From contig NZ_JASD01000008.1 in the NCBI RefSeq assembly GCF_000622385.1, positions 3,286,001 through 3,350,000 on the forward strand: a stretch of 64,000 nucleotides of DNA, given 5' to 3'. The DNA comes from Sulfitobacter noctilucicola. GTDB taxonomy: Bacteria; Pseudomonadota; Alphaproteobacteria; Rhodobacterales; Rhodobacteraceae. A model generated the notes under the pieces. It saw only the letters and a program-made list of their open reading frames with translations, searched no databases and was not told where the DNA came from. Both the position numbers and the translations under genes were made by a program. This document shows positions 58,978 to 64,000 of this stretch, one piece after another (the first letter of the stretch is position 1; each line of letters starts with the position of its first letter).

Positions 58978-59541
58978 TTATTCGCCGCTGCCCAACGTTT
59001 CATCCAGCAGCGCGATGGCGTCATCGGTGATCTCGATCGCAGAAGCACTGACAAAGACCGAGCGCTGTTCAAGGATCACCGTAGCACCGGCATCGCTCAT
59101 CAGTCGTTCCATAACGGGTGCCGCTGCGGCCAGAAATACTTCGCGTTCCTTCTCAAGCAGCTCATTCAATGCGCGACCCTTTGCAGCCTGCGCGGTGCGG
59201 GTCCGCTGGACTTTTTCGTCAAATTCGTTTGCGAGCGCGCGAAACTCCTCGGGTGCCATCGTCGCGCGCAAATCGGTAAGCCGCTTTTCCTCTGCCTCAA
59301 GTTCCGCTTCGATCCTGCGGTTCTCCGTCGCAATCTGCTCGCCTTGCTCTTCGACTTCGGCGGCAACCCGCTGGCCAAAGGCGCTTTCCAGAAACAGCCG
59401 CTCTGAATCGATGGTCAGTACCGCACTGACAATGCTGCCACGCTCCAATCCCGATTGGGCGGACGTCTGCTGGGCAATGGTTGCGGACGGCTGTCCCGTC
59501 ACAAAAAGGGCGGCGTAACAAAGGGTTGCGCAGGCTTTCAC
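58978..59541 (-). CDS. skp: OmpH/Skp family periplasmic chaperone
   Basis: A 187-residue protein. The signal peptide begins at a GTG (59541) as VKACATLCYAALFVTGQPSA. The mature part starts with a beta strand (SIVSAVLTIDSERLFLESAF) and a long helical tentacle region rich in Glu, Arg and Ala, as in Skp, which carries unfolded outer-membrane proteins to BamA. A TTG start 11 codons upstream, inside bamA, is an alternative. It lies 4 bases after bamA. Confidence 0.88.
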   Translation of the reverse strand: MKACATLCYAALFVTGQPSATIAQQTSAQSGLERGSIVSAVLTIDSERLFLESAFGQRVAAEVEEQGEQIATENRRIEAELEAEEKRLTDLRATMAPEEFRALANEFDEKVQRTRTAQAAKGRALNELLEKEREVFLAAAAPVMERLMSDAGATVILEQRSVFVSASAIEITDDAIALLDETLGSGE

Positions 59542-59545
59542 CGGA

Positions 59546-61930
59546 TTAGAACTGGGTACGAAGCGTAACCTCAAAGGACTGCTCTTTATCGAACTCTTCG
59601 CTCTTCAACGCTTTGGATACGTTGAACTGCAACGGACCAACGGGGGTTTCCCAGAAAAGTGATAAACCGATGACGTGCCGGAATGATCCACCCTCACCCT
59701 GAATATCGCCGCCGTTAAAGTTCACGTCGTCCAAATCCCAAAGGTTGCCAACATCGTAGAAGACGCCGCCGGAAATCCCGTATTCCTCTGGCAGACCAAG
59801 GGGGAATTCAGCCTCAAACCGGGCCGCCACATACAGGTTACCGCCCAGAGGGTCATCCGCAGTGCCGCTTACATCCCGTGGACCAATGCCGCCAGGCTCA
59901 AACCCGCGTATGATGGAAGGGCCGAGCACGAAGCGATCGACAACACGGCTGTTGCCTTCCATCCATGCCAGTGCCCCCCCCTCAAGCGTTGCACGCAGGG
60001 TCACTTCCTCATTGAAAATCCGTTTTTCGCCAGTCACACGGCCTACAGATTTGATGAACCGGCTATCGCCACCCAACCCGGCGAAATCCTGGCTGAACTG
60101 GAACAAAACGCCAGCAGTCGGGTCGAGACCTGTGCGGCGGGTGTCATAAGTATACTCATAGCCGATGGCGGAGGACCATTGCGGCCCTGCCGCAATATCA
60201 TCCGCAATTGTCAGCCCATGCTCGATCGGATCGCGCTCAAGTACTTCGATTTCTTCTGCTGTGTACCGCAGCTGTAAACGTCCGTTTTCGCTGACCGGGA
60301 ACGCCAAAGACGGCTGAAAAATCAACCGGTTGGTATCAAAGGACGCAAAGCTTGAGCTGGTTTCGGCATAATCGATGTTCAGACCAAGCGCCACATCGCG
60401 GCCAAGGAAGGACGGCTCAACAAAATTAAGACCATAACGCGTGGCCTCGGAGGCGGTCGAAACCGTCAGGGCAAGCCGCTGGCCGCGCCCGAGGAAGTTC
60501 TCTTCGGCAAAGCTGATTGCGACACCGAAACCGTCGCTGCTTGAGAATGAGCCACCAAAGTTGAGCGAGCCGGTAGGTTTTTCTTCAACGTCAACGTCGA
60601 TGACAACCTGCTCGCCGCTGCTGCCTTCGCGGGCATTCACTTCGGCAGTTTCAAAGTAGTTGAGGGCGCGGATACGCTCTGCCGCCTGACGGATTTCGCG
60701 CGGATTGAAGGGGTCGCCTTCAACGCTGTCGAACTGACGGCGCACAACGCGGTCGAGCGTTGTTGTGTTGCCCTCAATGTCGATCCGCTCGACGAAGACA
60801 CGCTCACCGCGGCTGATGACGTAAGTCACGTCCAGCGTCAGGTCACGTTCGTTGCGGGTCACGCGTGGTTCAACGCGCATAAAGTCGACACCATCACGGA
60901 TAGCCTGACGTTCAAGACGGGCGATATCCGCTTCTACAATCGTCGGGGAATAGATGGCACCGGGGCGTACTTTGACGATTTTGCGGTATGCTGCTGCATC
61001 AACATTCGGCATCTCAGAAACAAGATCGATCGCGCCAAATTTGAACTGCTGACCCTCGGTGATGTTGTAGGATACGAAAAAGCCGTCACGCTCTTGTGTC
61101 AGTTCACCGTTCACAGCCGTTGTGCGCATATCGACATACCCGCGCGACAGATAGAAATCACGCAGCAACTGCTTGTCCACATCAACCTGTTCTTCACGAA
61201 ATGTATCGCGGCGGACCAGACGGCGGAAAAGTCCGGCCTGTTTGGTGCCCAGAACGCGACGCAGACGACGGTCGGAATACTTGCGGTTGCCCACAAAGCT
61301 CAGCCGCTCGACTTCGACGTTGTCGCCTTCGAAGATTTCAAACACCAGATCAACACGGTTCTGATTGCGTTTGATGATGCGTGGCTGCACGCGGGCTGCG
61401 ACACGGCCATCGGCACTATAGGCCTCTGCGATGGCAGCGGCATCAGCCTCGGCCTGTGCCGGATTAAACACGCGCCGCTCTGTTGTCTCGACCAGCGCAC
61501 CCAAGGCATCATCCTTGATCCGTTGGTTGCCTTCAAACCGGACGCGATTAACCGTTGGCAGCTCAACCACGTTGATAACGAGGGTGCCACCGCGCGGCTC
61601 AATCTCTACGGTTTCGAACAAACCGGAGGACTGTAGCGATTGAAACGCGTCATTGAGTTGCCCGCCAGAGACCCGCTGACCACGACTGATTCCGGCCTGA
61701 CGCAGGATGGCGGCATCGCCGATCCGTTCGTTGCCGTTGATCTGTACGCTGTTGAATTGATACTGCTGCGCATCTACCGGCGCACCAGGCACCAGCCAAG
61801 CCACTGATAACAGAACACTAAACGATGCGCTGCGAATTGCGTTACGATAATTTGTCGGCTTTGCCTGCTCAAAAGGCACACCGCCCCGCGTGCTCAGTCC
61901 CATGGTTACAACCCACTCTTTAGACTTCAT
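59546..61930 (-). CDS. bamA: Outer-membrane protein assembly factor BamA
   Basis: A 794-residue Omp85 protein. After a long N-terminus with a signal peptide (cleavage near VDAQQYQ), five POTRA domains are predicted, starting with FNSVQINGNERIGDAAILR. The beta-barrel ends in the aromatic C-terminus SFEVTLRTQF needed for assembly. The conserved loop motif of the barrel (VRGF-like) reads SIIRGFEPGGIGPRD. The ATG at 61930 has CAGGA upstream; an extension of nine more codons is possible. Confidence 0.96.
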   Translation of the reverse strand: MKSKEWVVTMGLSTRGGVPFEQAKPTNYRNAIRSASFSVLLSVAWLVPGAPVDAQQYQFNSVQINGNERIGDAAILRQAGISRGQRVSGGQLNDAFQSLQSSGLFETVEIEPRGGTLVINVVELPTVNRVRFEGNQRIKDDALGALVETTERRVFNPAQAEADAAAIAEAYSADGRVAARVQPRIIKRNQNRVDLVFEIFEGDNVEVERLSFVGNRKYSDRRLRRVLGTKQAGLFRRLVRRDTFREEQVDVDKQLLRDFYLSRGYVDMRTTAVNGELTQERDGFFVSYNITEGQQFKFGAIDLVSEMPNVDAAAYRKIVKVRPGAIYSPTIVEADIARLERQAIRDGVDFMRVEPRVTRNERDLTLDVTYVISRGERVFVERIDIEGNTTTLDRVVRRQFDSVEGDPFNPREIRQAAERIRALNYFETAEVNAREGSSGEQVVIDVDVEEKPTGSLNFGGSFSSSDGFGVAISFAEENFLGRGQRLALTVSTASEATRYGLNFVEPSFLGRDVALGLNIDYAETSSSFASFDTNRLIFQPSLAFPVSENGRLQLRYTAEEIEVLERDPIEHGLTIADDIAAGPQWSSAIGYEYTYDTRRTGLDPTAGVLFQFSQDFAGLGGDSRFIKSVGRVTGEKRIFNEEVTLRATLEGGALAWMEGNSRVVDRFVLGPSIIRGFEPGGIGPRDVSGTADDPLGGNLYVAARFEAEFPLGLPEEYGISGGVFYDVGNLWDLDDVNFNGGDIQGEGGSFRHVIGLSLFWETPVGPLQFNVSKALKSEEFDKEQSFEVTLRTQF

Positions 61931-62041
61931 TGAAATCCTGAGTACGGGAGGTAGCATGGATTGTCAAAACCAAGACGGCCAAAAATGCACTACATCAAGC
62001 AGTGCATTTCAAATTTTCGTCAATATCGAGGGATCGGGCGC

Positions 62042-62167
62042 TTAAAGCGTACCGATGAACGCACCGGCCGCAAGCGCCAACGCGATTGTCGCGATATAGA
62101 GCGCACGGTCCCAGTTGAGATCCAGAAGCAGGCTCAGGCCGCGATATGAAGTTTGGATGGTTTGCAT
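62042..62167 (-). CDS. 41-residue single-helix membrane protein between rseP and bamA
   Basis: A 41-codon gene: MQTIQTSYRGLSLLLDLNWD then RALYIATIALALAAGAFIGT and L. The last ~20 residues form one membrane helix with small-residue packing (ALALAAGAFIG). GAGG precedes the ATG at a good distance. I have seen this type of small protein, with the LNWDRALYIATIALAL pattern, in Rhodobacteraceae without a function. Upstream it has a repeat-rich region of its own, and it interrupts the envelope operon. Confidence 0.72.
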   Translation of the reverse strand: MQTIQTSYRGLSLLLDLNWDRALYIATIALALAAGAFIGTL

Positions 62168-62199
62168 CGTATTTTCCTCAGGTTTGAAGAAGACTTAAC

Positions 62200-62257
62200 G
62201 ACAGAATAAGGCACTCGTTTGACAGAATGCGGCGAGAATAAGGCATTTTGCCTTATC
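62200..62257. promoter_or_regulatory. Repeat-rich region upstream of the 41-residue gene
   Basis: GAATAAGGCA occurs at 62204-62213 and 62236-62245, 32 bases apart, and its reverse complement TGCCTTATC at 62249-62257. GACAGAAT occurs at 62200-62207 and 62221-62228, 21 bases apart. Spacing is close to whole helical turns, so a regulator binding as an oligomer is likely (inference). The inner pair can also form an AAGGCA-TTT-TGCCTT hairpin without a T run. Confidence 0.5.
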
Positions 62258-62311
62258 TCCAATTTTTCAGGACATCTTATTGGATGTTCCAGGGCGGTTG
62301 CCCTACCCCGA

Positions 62312-63658
62312 TCAGGGACAGAACAGGTCGTTTCCTAGTGCGAAAACCATCAGCGACAGAACCAGCGCCAGACCGATGGTCATCAATACGCGCAACGCCT
62401 TGTCGCTTGGTGGCTTACCAGTCACCGCTTCATAAGCGTAGAAAGTCAGATGTCCGCCATCGAGCGCCGGTACAGGGAACAAGTTCAGCAGGCCAACGGC
62501 GGTACTCAGTACAGCAATAAAGTAGATGAAGGACGTGGCACCCTGGCTCGCCATCGCACCTGACGCCTGCGCAATGCCGACAGGACCGCTCAGATTACAT
62601 GTGCTGATGTTGCCGACAATCATTTCGCGCAGACCGTTGATAGAGCCGGTGATGATCCGCCATGTGTTCTCTACACCGCCAACCAGCGCCTCACCCACAC
62701 CCGGCGTGTCAGTCGCTGCCTCAAACGCCATGCCGCCGGAGATACCGATCCGCAAGGCTCGCTTGAACGACCCGTCCGCCTGTGGCTCGTCCACGGATTT
62801 GGGGGTCATCTGGAAGTTGAGCGTTTCGCCCTCGCGCCAGACTGTCAGCGCCAAAGGGGCACCTTCCGAACTTTCCACTGCGTCTTTCAGCTGGGAAAAT
62901 GCGTATACATCTTCTCCCTCGATGCCTGTGATAACGTCACCGGGGCGCAATCCGGCAGAGATTGCCGCAGATTGTGGCACAACTTGCAGCACCAGAGGCG
63001 GCAGCAGATACGGTCCTTGAACGGAAATTTCACGCCCCTCGCGGCGCACATCATATGTCAATATCGGCTCCTTGGGGAGCGACTGAACAAAGGTGCTATA
63101 GGCTGGATCAGAGTCCGGAATTGCAGTGCCTTCAACAGCGACGATTTCATCACCCGCCATGAGTTCGCCCGCGCCTTGCGGCAATGCCCGTACTTCGCCA
63201 ACGGTCAACGGGTCACGTGCCACGCCTGTAGAAAAAGCCACAGCAAAAAAGATCAGGATCGACATGGCAAAGTTGAACGCAGGTCCGGCAGCCACGGTCA
63301 GCGCGCGCGCCCAAAGCGGGGCACCATGCATGGTGTGACGTGCCGCTTTCGGATCATCAGCCACAGCAGCCATCGCAGCCTCGTCTTTGCCGGATGCAGC
63401 GTTGGCATCACCTGCAAATTTGACATAGCCGCCAAAGGGAAGTGCCGCTATTTGCCAGATCGTGCCGCGTTTGTCCGTGCCTGACCACAGCACCGGACCG
63501 AAACCCAGCGAAAACACATCAGCCTTGATGCCGCACCAGCGCCCGACGATGTAGTGGCCGTATTCATGGATCGCCACGATTACCGAAAGTGCCACGACAA
63601 ACGCAACCAAAGTCCAGATCAAACCGCCAAATTGCGGCAACAGCCCAACAATATCCAA
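62312..63658 (-). CDS. rseP: Site-2 metalloprotease RseP
   Basis: A 448-residue inner-membrane zinc protease that cleaves anti-sigma factors and signal-peptide remnants. The zinc motif is HEYGH (His31, Glu32, His35) in the first helix, and the second half-site LDGGHLTFYAYE is in a late helix. A PDZ domain lies between (LRPGDVITGIEGEDVYAFSQ), with a second PDZ-like region before it. It follows dxr in the standard alphaproteobacterial order. Confidence 0.96.
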   Translation of the reverse strand: MDIVGLLPQFGGLIWTLVAFVVALSVIVAIHEYGHYIVGRWCGIKADVFSLGFGPVLWSGTDKRGTIWQIAALPFGGYVKFAGDANAASGKDEAAMAAVADDPKAARHTMHGAPLWARALTVAAGPAFNFAMSILIFFAVAFSTGVARDPLTVGEVRALPQGAGELMAGDEIVAVEGTAIPDSDPAYSTFVQSLPKEPILTYDVRREGREISVQGPYLLPPLVLQVVPQSAAISAGLRPGDVITGIEGEDVYAFSQLKDAVESSEGAPLALTVWREGETLNFQMTPKSVDEPQADGSFKRALRIGISGGMAFEAATDTPGVGEALVGGVENTWRIITGSINGLREMIVGNISTCNLSGPVGIAQASGAMASQGATSFIYFIAVLSTAVGLLNLFPVPALDGGHLTFYAYEAVTGKPPSDKALRVLMTIGLALVLSLMVFALGNDLFCP

Positions 63659-63662
63659 AACG

Positions 63663-64000
63663 CTACCCTGCTCTACTGTGAATGGCCGCTTGTGCAGCCT
63701 TACGTGCCAGATGGTCTACTTCCAACACGTTATCAAGGGTCATGGTGGCATCAATGTGTCCGTCTGATGCACTCATATGGGCCATCGCCTGCTCTACAAC
63801 TTCTGCCATCTGCACAAAATTTATCGTGCCTGCAATGAAGCCATCCAGCGCTGTTTCCTTGGCTGCGTTGAAGACCGCGCCCATCATGCCACCAGCCTCC
63901 ATCGTTTCACGGGCAAGACGCAACGCGGGCCAGCGTTGCTCATCGGGTGCACGGAAATCAAAGGTGCCGATTGACGCAAGATCAAGCCGTTCCACGGGCA
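63663..64000 (-). CDS. dxr: 1-deoxy-D-xylulose 5-phosphate reductoisomerase, C-terminal end (partial)
   Basis: The last 112 codons of DXR, open at the right window edge. The visible part, SIGTFDFRAPDEQRWPALRL, then GGMMGAVFNAAKETALDGFI and AGTINFVQMAEVVEQAM, matches the C-terminal helical domain of the enzyme, which makes MEP in the isoprenoid pathway (with ispF elsewhere in the window). The NADPH domain lies outside. It ends 5 bases before the rseP start. Confidence 0.95.
   Translation of the reverse strand, partial: PVERLDLASIGTFDFRAPDEQRWPALRLARETMEAGGMMGAVFNAAKETALDGFIAGTINFVQMAEVVEQAMAHMSASDGHIDATMTLDNVLEVDHLARKAAQAAIHSRAG

Noticed and set aside
58978..59574. Skp start at TTG 59574, inside bamA
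   Set aside because: The added residues are the antisense-free overlap with the bamA end and precede no signal peptide; the GTG at 59541 gives a clean one.

Overview
The window is a gene-dense piece of an alphaproteobacterial chromosome. It most probably comes from the Roseobacter group of Rhodobacteraceae. The signs are the dusB-ntrB-ntrC-ntrY-ntrX cluster, CtrA with its inhibitor SciP, LpxI instead of LpxH, MnmA and TrmFO of alphaproteobacterial type, DUF6456/DUF6477 proteins, and moderately high GC with many ATGA start/stop overlaps. The genus cannot be fixed from the sequence alone. There are no rRNA or tRNA genes, insertion sequences, CRISPR arrays or prophage genes; this is core chromosome with a few accessory genes.

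Layout. 1-8.4 kb: the hemB end, a chemoreceptor, a SYLF-domain lipoprotein, a penicillin-acylase family hydrolase, RluE, a DUF2177 membrane protein, HflX and Hfq. 8.4-19.2 kb, nearly all on the minus strand: dusB-ntrB-ntrC-ntrY-ntrX (nitrogen control) followed by trkA-trkH (potassium uptake). 19.3-25.9 kb: ispF-pgpA-pncC, an amtB without glnK, a COQ10/RatA-like protein, hpt with a 57-residue partner, two c-type cytochromes and lipA. 25.9-33.9 kb: the divergent DUF6456/DUF6477 pair separated by consensus DnaA boxes, a non-pyrrolysine MttB-family methyltransferase, guaA, a small monooxygenase, two DMT transporters and a P-loop protein. 34-43.7 kb: metA, a hydrolase, ppk2 with a TetR regulator, a luciferase-like oxidoreductase, a LysR regulator preceded by a large inverted repeat, rplM-rpsI, and a MocR regulator divergent from a DUF1127 protein. 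43.7-48.5 kb: enoyl-CoA hydratase, trmFO, a methyltransferase, gluQ, hisI and a divergent Fe-S scaffold protein.

48.5-54.5 kb is a DNA repair and cell-cycle block: ligA-recG, then an unannotated 42-residue membrane protein behind an alphaproteobacterial LexA box, plus sciP-ctrA. 54.5-64 kb: mnmA, then the envelope operon dxr-rseP-(41-residue membrane protein)-bamA-skp-fabZ-lpxA-lpxI-lpxB, which serves isoprenoid, outer-membrane protein and lipid A synthesis.

The most interesting items are the SOS-box-controlled small membrane protein downstream of recG (a candidate SidA-like division inhibitor), the DnaA boxes between the DUF6456 and DUF6477 genes, an 81-nt nested hairpin in front of trmFO, the 41-residue membrane protein with a repeat-rich promoter between rseP and bamA, and the loss of the sigma-54 contact loop (GAFTGA) in both NtrC and NtrX.
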